From: Streptomyces sp. NBC_00425 | Lineage (GTDB): Bacteria > Actinomycetota > Actinomycetes > Streptomycetales > Streptomycetaceae | DNA length: 64,000 nt | Direction: 5' to 3' | Assembly: GCF_036030735.1 (NCBI RefSeq) | Contig: NZ_CP107928.1 | Span: 2,852,001 to 2,916,000, forward strand | Shown: positions 50,913 to 59,554 of the stretch, piece after piece | How positions within the stretch are numbered: position 1 is the stretch's first letter | Layout of the letters: every line of letters starts with the position of its first letter | Position numbers and translations under genes: made by a program | Notes under the pieces: model-generated | The model's database searches: none | What the model saw: only the letters and a program-made list of their open reading frames with translations | What the model was told of the DNA's origin: nothing

Positions 50913-51509
50913 ATGAGTCGCGTTTCGCAGGCACAAGCGCTCGAGAACCGCAGGCGCGCGGTCGCCGCGGCCTCCCAGCTCTTCCGGGAGCGCGGCGTCA
51001 ACGGCATCAGCGTCGCCGACCTCATGAAGTCCATCGGGCTGACCACGGGCGGCTTCTACAAGCAGTTCCCCTCCAAGGACGCCCTGGTGACCGAGGCTGC
51101 TCAAGCCGCTTTCGGGGACCTCGACGTACTCCTGGCAGGGTTCGACACGACCCACGGCGATCACGACACCGCGCGCGGCGCCCTCGTCGACTTCTATCTG
51201 TCGGCCGAGCACCGTGACCAGCCCGGCACCGGTTGCCCCACCGCGGGATTCGCAGGGGACATGGCTCGCGAGCCCACAGCCGGAGAGTTGCGCGAAACGT
51301 ACGCGGCCGGAGTCCAGGAATTCGCCGCGTGGATGTCCACCGACGCCGACGACGGCCTTCCCATGGTGGCCACGCTGGTCGGCGCGATCCTGCTCGCCCG
51401 GGCCACGGCGGGCACAGAACTGTCGGAGAAGATCCTGGAGTCGACCCACAAAGCCCTGACCGCACCACACGGGCCTCGACCCGGAACCCTGGGGACAGGA
51501 ACTGAGTGA
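50913..51509 (+). CDS. TetR/AcrR family regulator
   Basis: A 198-residue repressor. The helix-turn-helix domain is RRAVAAASQLFRERGVNGIS, then DLMKSIGLTTGGFYKQFPSK, in the subgroup with GGFYxxFxSK. The C-terminal ligand domain includes GTGCPTAGFAGDMARE, a Cys-containing motif typical of TetR_C family members near oxidoreductases. It starts 17 bases after an operator-like dyad and reads away from the SDR gene, its likely target. The Cys in GTGCP could sense electrophiles, but this is speculative. Confidence 0.9.
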   Translation: MSRVSQAQALENRRRAVAAASQLFRERGVNGISVADLMKSIGLTTGGFYKQFPSKDALVTEAAQAAFGDLDVLLAGFDTTHGDHDTARGALVDFYLSAEHRDQPGTGCPTAGFAGDMAREPTAGELRETYAAGVQEFAAWMSTDADDGLPMVATLVGAILLARATAGTELSEKILESTHKALTAPHGPRPGTLGTGTE

Positions 51510-51519
51510 GCGACTGGGA

Positions 51520-51659
51520 CCCGACGCCACGTAGGTAGGCAATCTCCGCAATCCCAGCAGCACGCGGTGGCGGTAGCACTCCGGCCTCCCGCCCCACCCC
51601 TCCAGCCATGCCGGAGTGGTCAGCAACGGCCGGATGACCTGCCGTTTGGCCTCCGTCAT
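51520..51659 (-). pseudogene. IS5-family transposase N-terminal fragment
   Basis: The minus strand reads MTEAKRQVIRPLLTTPAWLE, then GWGGRPECYRHRVLL. This is the opening of the DUF4096 domain of Streptomyces IS5-type transposases. After this the frame breaks: an adjacent frame continues with GIAEIAYLRGVG, resembling the following family stretch, so a frameshift is likely. The catalytic region is missing. Confidence 0.7.
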
Positions 51660-51802
51660 GTCGCAGGCGCAACACCGCACGCCCTCCGGCCCGTCCGCCA
51701 CGTCGCCGAACCGGTGCGTGAGGCAGTCACACGACAGGGACGGTCGATGGCAGCCGAGTACCGGCGTGGACGCGGCGCTTTGCACGCGGCCCTGGACCAG
51801 GG

Positions 51803-51895
51803 CTGGATAGTCTCGCCGAGTTGCGCGGCACGGATCGCGGCGACGTACCCGCTCGGGCCGGCGCCGAGGGCGACGACGCCGTAGGGCGTGCTCAT
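51803..51895 (-). pseudogene. Dihydrolipoamide dehydrogenase N-terminal fragment
   Basis: From an ATG at 51893-51895 with AAAGGGG upstream, the frame reads MSTPYGVVALGAGPSGYVAA, then IRAAQLGETIQ. This is the FAD-binding GxGxxG start of lipoamide dehydrogenase. Family sequence stops after about 31 residues and the rest is unrelated, next to the IS5 fragment. A truncation by insertion and deletion is likely. The short product is not expected to function. Confidence 0.65.
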
Positions 51896-51944
51896 GAGGT
51901 ACCCCTTTCCAGGGTGTTCGATGGCCGGCTCGTGGAGCGAGTGG

Positions 51945-52568
51945 TCATGCGGCGCGGTGGCGGGGTGCCAAGGTGGCGTGGATCTGGTCGCGGATGTCGG
52001 CGAGGACGGCTTCGTCGCTGCGGTGCAGGTACACGGTGGCGGTGGTGCCGATGTGGATGATCGCGGTGATCACTCGCGCCAGCGTCGCCGCGTCGGCGGC
52101 ATCGAAGTACCCGTCGCTGGTGAGCAGGCCGGTGATGCCGTCCTCGAGGCGGCCGGCAAGGGTCAGGCCCGCTTGCCGGTATGGCTCGGCCGGGTCGCCG
52201 AAGACGAGTTCGCGCAGGTATGCGCGGCCGTTCTCGATGTGCTCCCTCACACACTCCACCACGGGGCGGATGAGGGCGATGACCCGCTCCAGCGGGCCCT
52301 GTCCGACGGCGGCGTTCGCGGCGGCGAGGCCGGAATCGACGGCGGCGGCGAACTTCTCGTTCTGCACCATGATCAGCAACTCGGCCTTCGTGGACGCGTA
52401 CAGGTAGAGGGTGCCGATCGCGACGTCGGCCCGGTGGGCGATCTGCTGCGTCGTGACCCCGCTGACGCCGTGTTCGACGAACAGCTCGCGGGCCGCGGTC
52501 ATGATGCGCTCGCGCTTGGCCTGTTTGGCCCGCTCGCGGCGCCCGATCGGCATGTGGCCGCGTCCCAT
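51945..52568 (-). CDS. TetR family regulator (paralogue of the one at 57573)
   Basis: A 207-residue repressor. The HTH domain reads RIMTAARELFVEHGVSGVTT, QQIAHRADVAIGTLYLYAST, KAELL. The ligand domain contains VVECVREHIENGRAYLRELV, FGDPAEPYRQAGL. The protein is roughly half identical, by eye, to the TetR encoded at 57573-58175, including the GRAYLRE(L/M)VFGDP block. AGGGAGG precedes the ATG at 52566-52568. It is divergent from the oxidoreductase operon, its probable target, across a spacer with repeated TGAG/CTCA half-sites. Confidence 0.9.
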   Translation of the reverse strand: MGRGHMPIGRRERAKQAKRERIMTAARELFVEHGVSGVTTQQIAHRADVAIGTLYLYASTKAELLIMVQNEKFAAAVDSGLAAANAAVGQGPLERVIALIRPVVECVREHIENGRAYLRELVFGDPAEPYRQAGLTLAGRLEDGITGLLTSDGYFDAADAATLARVITAIIHIGTTATVYLHRSDEAVLADIRDQIHATLAPRHRAA

Positions 52569-52591
52569 GGGGCCTCCCTTGACAATAATTC

Positions 52592-52631
52592 TGAGCACAC
52601 TCATAGTTGAGCCTACTCGGATTAATTGAGT
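52592..52631. promoter_or_regulatory. Array of TGAG/CTCA half-sites between tetR and the oxidoreductase operon
   Basis: Half-sites alternate as TGAGC (52592), ACTCA, TGAGC (52608), ACTCG and TGAGT (52627). TGAGCnnACTC occurs twice, 16 bases apart. The array covers the start region of the tetR gene and lies about 90 bases before the oxidoreductase gene. It is a candidate operator for the adjacent TetR. Confidence 0.5.
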
Positions 52632-52716
52632 GAGGCGAGACCCCAGGTGTCGCGCCGAATTGGCCGACTTGGTCTCAGACCTGGATAAATAGGATGAAGG
52701 CAAGGAGAGACGCCCC

Positions 52717-53712
52717 ATGCGAGCGTTCGTCGTCACCAAGTACAAGGAGCCGCTGCGGGAGGCGGACGTCCCCGAGCCCACCGTGGGGGAGCACGACGTG
52801 CTGGTCCGGGTGGAGGCTGCCGGGCTGAACCCGCTGGACGAGAAGATCCGCGCCGGTGAGTTCAAGCAGATCCTGCCCTACAAGCTGCCGCTGATCCTGG
52901 GCAACGACGTCGCGGGCACCGTCGTCCGCGTCGGGACGGCGGTTCGCGGGTTCAAGCCCGGAGACGAGGTCTACGCCCGGCCCCACCAGGACCGCATCGG
53001 CACGTTCGCCGAGCGCATCGCCGTAGCGGAGGGCGACCTGGCGCTCAAGCCCGCCTCGATCAGCATGGAAGAGGCCGGCTCGCTGCCGCTGGCGGCGCTC
53101 ACGGCGTGGCAGGCGCTGGTGGAGCGCGGGCGGGTGCGGCCCGGGCAGAAGGTTCTCATCCACGCCGGCGCCGGCGGGGTCGGTTCGATCGCGATCCAGC
53201 TCGCCGCGCACCTCGGCGCGAGCGTCGCCACCACCGCCGGCGGTTCCAACGCGGCCTACGTGCGCGCGCTCGGCGCGGACACGGTGATCGATTACCGCAC
53301 CCAGGACTTCGAGCAGCTCCTGACCGGCTACGACCTGGTGCTGGACAGCCTCGGTGGGGAGACCCTCGAGAAGTCCCTGCGGGTGCTCAAGCCCGGCGGC
53401 AAGGCCATCGGGATCGCCGGTCCCCCGGACCCCGGGTTCGCGCGCGAGGCCGGTCTGAATCCGCTGCTGCGCCTGGCGGTCGCAGGCCTGAGCGGCAAGA
53501 TCCGCAGGCAGGCGAAGAAGCTCGGCGTGACGTACGAGTTCCTGTTCATGCGCTCCAGCGGCGACCAGCTCCGCCAGATCACCACCCTCATCGACCAGGG
53601 CGCGGTGCGCCCGGTCGTGGGAAAGGTGTTCCCCTTCGACCAGACCCCGCAGGCGCTGCAGTCCCTGTCCCAGGGCGGCATCCGCGGCAAGGCCGTCATC
53701 GGCAACAGCTGA
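52717..53712 (+). CDS. NADP-dependent oxidoreductase (zinc-independent MDR, quinone-reductase-like)
   Basis: A 331-residue medium-chain reductase: MRAFVVTKYKEPLREADVPE, then GNDVAGTVVRVGTAVRGFKP, the nucleotide motif HAGAGGVGSIAIQLAAHLGA, and GADTVIDYRTQDF. It lacks the zinc-binding Cys/His of alcohol dehydrogenases, like QOR/enoyl-reductase types, and should use NADPH to reduce a quinone or an activated C=C bond. AAGGAG lies nine bases before the ATG. It is the first of four plus-strand genes that look like one catabolic or detoxifying unit. Confidence 0.9.
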   Translation: MRAFVVTKYKEPLREADVPEPTVGEHDVLVRVEAAGLNPLDEKIRAGEFKQILPYKLPLILGNDVAGTVVRVGTAVRGFKPGDEVYARPHQDRIGTFAERIAVAEGDLALKPASISMEEAGSLPLAALTAWQALVERGRVRPGQKVLIHAGAGGVGSIAIQLAAHLGASVATTAGGSNAAYVRALGADTVIDYRTQDFEQLLTGYDLVLDSLGGETLEKSLRVLKPGGKAIGIAGPPDPGFAREAGLNPLLRLAVAGLSGKIRRQAKKLGVTYEFLFMRSSGDQLRQITTLIDQGAVRPVVGKVFPFDQTPQALQSLSQGGIRGKAVIGNS

Positions 53713-53778
53713 CCCGCCGCAACCGCGACGGGCGACACGAAACACACAGCGACACAGCACACGCAAGGAGACTCCGTC

Positions 53779-54645
53779 ATGAGCAGCACCGACACGCCGA
53801 ACGAAGCCGTCATCACCTCCTACGCGAAGGCCCCGGCCCGCACCGTCAACGCCGGTGGCGTCACCTACGCCTACCGCGAGCTGGGTCCGAAGGGCGGTAT
53901 CCCCGTCGTCTTCTTCGTCCACCTCGCCGCGACCCTGGACAACTGGGACCCGCGCATCGTCGACCCCATCGCGAAGGGCCGTCACGTCATCGCCTTCGAC
54001 AACCGCGGTGTCGGGGCGTCCACCGGTCAGGTGCCGGACAGTGTCGAGGCGATGGCCGACGACGCCTACACCTTCATCAAGGCGCTCGGGTACGACAAGA
54101 TCGACGTCTTCTCCTTCTCCCTCGGCGGCATGGTCGCTCAGGCCCTGGTGGTGAAGCACCCCGAGCTCGTCCGCAAGCTGGTCCTCACCGGCACCGGGCC
54201 CAAGGGCGGCAAGGACATGGACAAGGTCGCCAGAGTCACCTACTGGGACATCCTGCGCGCCACGTTGACCCGTTCGGACCCCAAGGAGTTCCTGTTCTTC
54301 AACCGCAATGCCACCGGCAAGCCCGCCGCACGCGCCTTCGTCAACCGGCTCAAGGAGCGCACCGTCGACCGCGACGCGGACATCAAGACCAAGGCGTTCC
54401 AGACGCAGCTGAAGGCCATCAAGAAGTGGGGGCGCTCCGCTCCCGACGACCTGTCGTCGATCACGCAGCCCACCCTGATCGCCAACGGCGACAACGACCG
54501 CATGGTGCCGTCGGTCCTGTCGGAGGACCTGCACCACCGCATCAAGGGCAGCGAGCTGATCATCTACCCCGACTCCGGGCACGGCGGCATCTTCCAGTAC
54601 CACGACCGGTTCGCCCCCGTGGCGGTCAAGTTCCTCGCCCCATGA
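53779..54645 (+). CDS. Alpha/beta hydrolase
   Basis: A 288-residue alpha/beta-fold hydrolase. The core runs VTYAYRELGPKGGIPVVFFV, then AFDNRGVGASTG, the nucleophile elbow FSFSLGGM (Ser114; the usual first Gly of GxSxGG is Ser112), NGDNDRMVP with the acid, and SGHGGIFQYH with the catalytic His. HLAATLDNWDP sits where the oxyanion-hole HG motif normally is. Relatives include haloperoxidase-like and ring-cleavage hydrolases. AAGGAG precedes the ATG. The substrate is unknown. Confidence 0.87.
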   Translation: MSSTDTPNEAVITSYAKAPARTVNAGGVTYAYRELGPKGGIPVVFFVHLAATLDNWDPRIVDPIAKGRHVIAFDNRGVGASTGQVPDSVEAMADDAYTFIKALGYDKIDVFSFSLGGMVAQALVVKHPELVRKLVLTGTGPKGGKDMDKVARVTYWDILRATLTRSDPKEFLFFNRNATGKPAARAFVNRLKERTVDRDADIKTKAFQTQLKAIKKWGRSAPDDLSSITQPTLIANGDNDRMVPSVLSEDLHHRIKGSELIIYPDSGHGGIFQYHDRFAPVAVKFLAP

Positions 54646-54679
54646 CAACGCGTCGGGCCAGGAAGAGAAGGGCAACATC

Positions 54680-55486
54680 ATGAGCACGTCACCGGTCGCC
54701 GCGCCCCTGGCAGTGAAGAAGCCTCTCACCTCCTCGATCCTGCTGTGGGTGCGCACCGACCAGCCCCGCCAGACCGGCATGGACCACTGGAAGGGCCCGC
54801 ACTCAGGGATCATCTCCGCCACCCCGGGCCTGGAGGAGTACCGGCAGATCCACCTCGCCGAGCACAACACGGGCCTGTGGCCGGCCACCGACGGAGTCCA
54901 GACCGCGATCCCCGCCGACCGGAAAATCGACGGCGTCGCGGAAGTCACCTTCCAATCCGCGCTCGCACCCCTGAAAGGGCGCAAGCAGACGAAGCTGGCC
55001 TACGCCGACGAGATCAACGTGTTCCGCCGCACCCTGCTCTACGCCGGCCCGCCGAACTCATCCCGCTGGTACGACGTCGCAGGCCCCGGACAGGCAGTCG
55101 GCGCCCGCGCGCTGATCTACCTCCGCCGCAGAGACGGGGTCGGCGCCGGCGCCTTCCGGAAGTTCGTCAACGAGCAGCTCGCCCCCGCGCTCGCCGGCAC
55201 CGGAGTGCTGACGGAACTGCGCACGCAGACGTTCCTGCCCTGGACGAAGAAGCTCTGGGACACCCCGGACGTCGCCCACGACAACCCCCACGACCAGCAC
55301 TTCCACGCCTCGGTCAGCCTCGGGTTCACCGACACCGCGGCACGGGACGCCTTCTTCGCCGGCAACGCGATCGAGGACCTGTCCGACCGGCTGGCACCGC
55401 AGGTCTCCGCGATCCACGCCTACGACGTCACCGCCGCCCTCACCTACGTCAAGAACGGCGAGATCCTCCCGCGCTACGAGGAGTGA
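54680..55486 (+). CDS. EthD-domain-like protein
   Basis: A 268-residue protein that looks like two dimeric alpha+beta-barrel (EthD-type) repeats. The first, around residues 20-110, has ILLWVRTDQPRQTGMDHWKG, PHSGIISATPGLEEYRQIHL. The second, around 140-255, has ALIYLRRRDGVGAGAFRKFV, and HASVSLGFTDTAARDAFFAG. EthD proteins accompany oxidative degradation of ethers and aromatics, usually without a proven reaction. No signal peptide. It lies 34 bases after the hydrolase gene with AAGGG upstream. Confidence 0.65.
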   Translation: MSTSPVAAPLAVKKPLTSSILLWVRTDQPRQTGMDHWKGPHSGIISATPGLEEYRQIHLAEHNTGLWPATDGVQTAIPADRKIDGVAEVTFQSALAPLKGRKQTKLAYADEINVFRRTLLYAGPPNSSRWYDVAGPGQAVGARALIYLRRRDGVGAGAFRKFVNEQLAPALAGTGVLTELRTQTFLPWTKKLWDTPDVAHDNPHDQHFHASVSLGFTDTAARDAFFAGNAIEDLSDRLAPQVSAIHAYDVTAALTYVKNGEILPRYEE

Positions 55487-55608
55487 GCGGCGCGCAGAGG
55501 GGGAGCGGGACCGCCGGATCTGCTCGGCGAATCCATCCGCCCCGGCTTCCTGGCCCTCCTCGCGCCCCCGTCGCCGTCTGATAATCCCTCACGCGTCTGG
55601 AGCCAGCC

Positions 55609-56442
55609 ATGAGCGAGCAGCAGAGCACCATCCAATACGAGCGCACCTCACCGCAGATCGCGAAGATCACCTTCGCCAACCCGCCCGTCAACCTCATCGT
55701 CGGCGAGACCGTCCTGCGCCTCATCGAGATCGTCACCGAACTGGCGACGGACCCGGACATCCAGGTCGTGCTGTTCGACAGCGCCACCCCCGACTTCTTC
55801 TACAACCACTTCGACCTGGCCGCCGCCGCCGACTTCCCCGCCTCCGAAGATCCGGACGCGGTGCCGGCATGGACGAATCTGGTCCTGGAACTCTCCAGAG
55901 CGCCGTACATCACGATCGCGGCCATCCGTGGACGCACCCGCGGCGGCGGGAACGAGCTCGCCCTCGCCCTCGATCTGCGCTACGCCAGTCGCGAGAGAGC
56001 GCTCTTCGGGCAGCCCGAGGTCGGCAGCGGACTGCTGCCCGGCGGTGGCGGCAGCGAACGCCTGCCCCGGGCCATCGGACGCGACCGCGCCCTGGAAGCC
56101 ATCCTCACCAGCGACGACTACGACGCCGACACCGCCGAGCGTTGGGGCTGGGTCACCCGCGCCCTCCCCGACAGCGAACTCGACGCCTTCGTCGCCACCG
56201 TGGCCGCCCGGCTCGCCTCCTTCGACCGCACCTCACTCGCCTCGGCCAAAGCCCAGATCAACCGGGCGACCCTGCCCCCGGACGCGGACCTGGTCGCCGC
56301 GTACGGCGAGTTCGCCCACTCCCTCACCCTCCCCGGGTTCCTCACCCGCGCCGCCGGCACGCAGGCTGTCGTCGAACAGGCCGGCCTCGACTTCGAGTAC
56401 CGGCTCGGGCACTACATCGGCATCGCCAACCAGCAACGCTGA
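55609..56442 (+). CDS. Enoyl-CoA hydratase/isomerase (crotonase) family protein
   Basis: A 277-residue crotonase-fold protein: ITFANPPVNLIVGETVLRLI, then AAIRGRTRGGGNELALALDL and ALFGQPEVGSGLLPGGGGSE. The two Glu residues of hydratases are present (in GGNE and QPEVG). Substrates are CoA thioesters or, in some members, free small molecules. It lies 122 bases after the EthD-like gene, with GGAG eight bases before the ATG and a TGATAAT near 55579 that might be a separate -10 element. Confidence 0.88.
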   Translation: MSEQQSTIQYERTSPQIAKITFANPPVNLIVGETVLRLIEIVTELATDPDIQVVLFDSATPDFFYNHFDLAAAADFPASEDPDAVPAWTNLVLELSRAPYITIAAIRGRTRGGGNELALALDLRYASRERALFGQPEVGSGLLPGGGGSERLPRAIGRDRALEAILTSDDYDADTAERWGWVTRALPDSELDAFVATVAARLASFDRTSLASAKAQINRATLPPDADLVAAYGEFAHSLTLPGFLTRAAGTQAVVEQAGLDFEYRLGHYIGIANQQR

Positions 56443-56692
56443 CACCCATCGGAAAGCGAGCACGGACGCAGCCGATGCCGCGTCCGTCCTCTGTTGTCGC
56501 GGGGCCCACCTGATTTCCGACGTCTTCGGCATCGTGGTCGGATCGGGCTGCTGCGGATCGACCGCCGATGTCATCCACGGCCCGACGGCCGCGACGGTGC
56601 ACCCCTTCTCGACAGCGGCCGGCCAACTGTTCGAACGCCATGGATCACGGGGTCCCGACGCGAAGAGATCACGTCGGGACCGAAGAACAAGC

Positions 56693-57406
56693 TCAGGCGT
56701 CCGTGCTGTGCAGGTCCGGGTAAAGCGCCTCGACCGGGCCGCTCAGAGCCGCCTTGACCCCCTTGGTCAAATCGTCGGCCAGAACCTCGTATTCTCCGGC
56801 TTCGACGGCGTCGTAGACCGTCGTCACCAGCTGCGTCGGCAGCATCTTGGGGCCGTCGGCGTGCGCGGCCATATCGGTGTCGACGTAGCCCATGTGCACA
56901 CCTGTCACGTGGACGCCCATGGGTGCGAACTCGATGCGCAGCGAGTTGGTGGCCGACCACAGTGCTGCCTTGGACGCGCTGTAGGCGCCGCCGAAGGCGT
57001 ACCAGCTGGCAACGGAGTGCACGTCGATGAGGACTGCCCCCTTCTTGGCGGCTAGGACCGGTGCGAAGGCGCGGGCGAGGAAGACCGGTCCGAAGAAGTT
57101 CGTCTCCATGTTCGCCCGGATGTCCGCCTCGGTGACGTCCAGCAGGCTCGCGCTCGGCGGGATGGCGCCCGCGTTGTTGACGAGCACGGTGACGTCCGCC
57201 GCGGCGGCGACGGCCGCGTCGATCGACGCGGGGTCGGTGACGTCGAGGGTCAGGGGGACGATGCGTTCATCGTCCCAGGCGCGGGGTGAACGGGCGGTCG
57301 CGTAGACCTTGGCGGCACCGCGAGCCAGGGCGTCGTGGACGAAGTGCGTGCCGATACCGCCGTTGGCGCCGGTGACGAGGACGACTGCTCCATCAAAAGA
57401 GGGCAT
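56693..57406 (-). CDS. Short-chain dehydrogenase (SDR)
   Basis: A 237-residue classical SDR: VVLVTGANGGIGTHFVHDAL, LVNNAGAIPPSASLLDVTEA, and the catalytic Tyr/Lys in GAYSASKAAL. It is closer to the short actinobacterial SDRs than to the SDR at 49833. AGAAGGA lies seven bases before the ATG at 57404-57406. It is divergent from the tetR gene at 57573 with a 28-bp dyad between them, so it is the regulator's likely target. Confidence 0.9.
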   Translation of the reverse strand: MPSFDGAVVLVTGANGGIGTHFVHDALARGAAKVYATARSPRAWDDERIVPLTLDVTDPASIDAAVAAAADVTVLVNNAGAIPPSASLLDVTEADIRANMETNFFGPVFLARAFAPVLAAKKGAVLIDVHSVASWYAFGGAYSASKAALWSATNSLRIEFAPMGVHVTGVHMGYVDTDMAAHADGPKMLPTQLVTTVYDAVEAGEYEVLADDLTKGVKAALSGPVEALYPDLHSTDA

Positions 57407-57519
57407 TGGTTCCTTCTCTCCAAGGGGGTGTGGAGTGCGTGGCTGTACACGGACGGACCAATGACTCCTCTCCCTGTCGTGGGAGAATGAGCGGAGCCAC
57501 ATTCGAGCCCACGCAGTAA

Positions 57520-57547
57520 TGACTGCAATCATAACTGATTACAGTCA
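57520..57547. promoter_or_regulatory. 28-bp TetR-type operator between SDR and tetR
   Basis: Arms TGACTGcAATCA (57520-57531) and TGATTaCAGTCA (57536-57547) pair at 11 of 12 positions around a 4-base centre. It lies 25 bases before the tetR ATG and about 113 bases before the SDR start. The length and symmetry suit a TetR dimer pair. Confidence 0.8.
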
Positions 57548-57572
57548 GAATCTACTTCTGGAGGACACCGCC

Positions 57573-58175
57573 ATGCCTGTCGCCCCCCGGTCGGTCGGAC
57601 GGCGCGAGCGGAACAAGCAGGAAAAACTCGACCGCATCGTCGCTGCCGCCACTGAGCTGTTCGCCGAACACGGCGTCGATGACGTCACGACCCAGCAGAT
57701 CGCCGACAAGGCCGACATCGGCACCGGGACCCTGTTCCTCTACGCCAAGACCAAGGGCGAACTCCTCCTCCTTGTCCAGAACGCCAAGTACGTCGAAGCA
57801 CTTGAGCAGGGCCGGGCGGACGCCGAGACCGTCCCCGGCGTGCTGGACGCGGTGCTGGCGATCGTCCGGCCGATCGTCGAGTGCAACCGCATCCAGATCG
57901 ACAACGGACGCACCTACCTGCGAGAGATGGTCTTCGGCGACCCCGAGGAGCCCCGGCACGGCGCGGCACTGGCCATCGTCGCGCAGACCGAGGAGGCCGT
58001 CGCCGCCGTGCTGCGCCGAGACGAGCGGGTCGCAGAGGGCGACGCCGCGACGCTGGCACACATCGTGTCCGCCGTGATGTTCCTCAGCATGGCGGCGAGC
58101 GTGAACATCGCCTTGAGCATCGAGGAGATCGTGCAGGACATCCGCAGGCAGGTCGACGTCCTGCTGCCTCGCTGA
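57573..58175 (+). CDS. TetR family regulator (paralogue of the one at 51945)
   Basis: A 200-residue repressor. The HTH domain is RIVAAATELFAEHGVDDVTT, QQIADKADIGTGTLFLYAKT. The ligand domain shares IVECNRIQIDNGRTYLREMV and FGDPEEP with the TetR at 51945, so the two regulators probably arose by duplication. I chose ATG 57573 (MPVAPRS), with GGAGGA ten bases upstream; an earlier frame start at 57519 overlaps the operator-like dyad. Confidence 0.9.
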   Translation: MPVAPRSVGRRERNKQEKLDRIVAAATELFAEHGVDDVTTQQIADKADIGTGTLFLYAKTKGELLLLVQNAKYVEALEQGRADAETVPGVLDAVLAIVRPIVECNRIQIDNGRTYLREMVFGDPEEPRHGAALAIVAQTEEAVAAVLRRDERVAEGDAATLAHIVSAVMFLSMAASVNIALSIEEIVQDIRRQVDVLLPR

Positions 58176-58852
58176 AGCGCGGCCAGCCTCAGGCCCAGGC
58201 GACCATCCGGGTGGTCCTCGGCTGCGTCATGGCCCTGATCCTGACTGCGGCGAGTCACGTCACCGGCGCACCAGGAGCAGTTGGACACGAGGGTCGAGAC
58301 TGCGGCGGACGGTTCGCAGACCCTGGGGCTCACCCCCTGGACAAGGACTCCCTGGCGACCGCGACTTGCCCGGTGACGGCCGACCCGACCTCGACGCTCG
58401 CGGCGACCACGGACACTTGGGTGCAGAACCCGGCCTACCCCGACTCGCAGGTTCCGCGCAGGAGTTGAAGTCGAGCACCTATGGCGGCGGCACGGACACG
58501 GCCGCACCGGCGAGCCGACGAGCCGACGAGCCGAGTCGCGAGCAGGTCGGGCTCCCTCGTCGAATCGGAACCCGTGATCGGCATGCTCTTGAGCGTCTTG
58601 TCGGAGGCGAGGTAGTCATGGAACCGCACATAATGCGCATGCACAAAACCGCAGTTCAGGAGCCCTTCGTGACCGGTTCAAGGATCGCGACGCACTCCAC
58701 GTGGTGCGTCATGGGAAAGATATGGGCTTGAGCGGGTCTCGGAAAAGGCCAGATCAGAGGCCATTTATCGACTCGCTGTCCCGCCTGCGGGAGACCAGAG
58801 CGCCAAACGAGCGTCACGGTCGACAATCCATCCCCGCGCGTACGGCCCCCTC
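58176..58852. other. Gene-free stretch
   Basis: About 680 bases with no supportable gene. Frames are open on both strands, but codon bias is weak and I recognise no family. It is probably decayed DNA between two regulator modules. Confidence 0.5.
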
Positions 58853-59458
58853 TCATCCCGCCCTGCCCCTCGGAGCCTCGTCGGCGTCGCCCCGTACCCG
58901 TGAGGTTGAGCGCTCCGGCGCCTGAGCGCTCTGTGCCGTGGCGAGCGGGCCCAGATGCTGTGCGGCGCTGTCCAGCAGTCCGAGGTCGGCCTTGGTGTGC
59001 GCGATGGCGGCGTCGATCAGGACGGCGACCAGCGGCTCGTCGGCGTGGGCGCGGCGCTGCTGCGTCAGGCCCGCGAGCTCCGACAGGTACGTCTGCCGCT
59101 GCGCCTCGATCAGTGTGGCCAGGGCCTGCGGGCCCAGCGCGACAGCGCCGAGGAGTTTCAGGAACAGCTCGTCGCGAAAGCCGCCGACGCGCACCCAGGC
59201 GGTGGTCGCCCACGAGCGCAGCTCGGCATCGCCCGCTTCGGTGAGCGTGTAGAGGTTCTTGTCGGGCCGGTCGGTCTGCGTGACCTGCGAGCGCGAGACA
59301 TAGCCGTCACGGACCAGCCGTTCGAGGATCTGGTAGAGGTGACCGATGTTCAGGCCACCCCACTGCGGGCCGACGGCCTCCTCGAACCGGGCCTTGAGTT
59401 CGTATCCGTGATTCGGTCGCCGGGTCAGCAGCGCGAGCACGGCGTGGTGGAGCGGCAT
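58853..59458 (-). CDS. PadR family transcriptional regulator
   Basis: A 201-residue regulator. The PadR winged helix is HHAVLALLTRRPNHGYELKA, then NIGHLYQILERLVRDGYVSR and NLYTLTEAGDAELRSW. The C-terminal helical domain (Vir_act_alpha_C type) runs FLKLLGAVALGPQALATLIE to about residue 165, followed by a polar tail. It is divergent from an ABC exporter gene pair; PadR proteins typically repress such exporters until a ligand binds. ATG at 59456-59458. Confidence 0.92.
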   Translation of the reverse strand: MPLHHAVLALLTRRPNHGYELKARFEEAVGPQWGGLNIGHLYQILERLVRDGYVSRSQVTQTDRPDKNLYTLTEAGDAELRSWATTAWVRVGGFRDELFLKLLGAVALGPQALATLIEAQRQTYLSELAGLTQQRRAHADEPLVAVLIDAAIAHTKADLGLLDSAAQHLGPLATAQSAQAPERSTSRVRGDADEAPRGRAG

Positions 59459-59473
59459 ACACGTCCCTTCTAC

Positions 59474-59505
59474 ATTGTGACAACATACCCCTGAATTGTC
59501 GCAAT
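59474..59505. promoter_or_regulatory. PadR-type dyad in the padR/ABC spacer
   Basis: ATTGTGACAA (59474-59483) and TTGTCGCAAT (59496-59505) are inverted repeats matching at 9 of 10 positions, 12 bases apart. They lie 15 bases upstream of the padR ATG and 49 bases before the ABC ATPase start. It is a likely shared operator. Confidence 0.7.
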
Positions 59506-59554
59506 GCAGGGGCGGCGATGTGCGTGCGCGATGTACGAGGGCGAGGCTGCATCA

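Noticed and set aside
58366..58731. Plus-strand frame of 121 codons between the tetR and padR modules
   Set aside because: No recognisable family, poor codon bias and no ribosome binding site.
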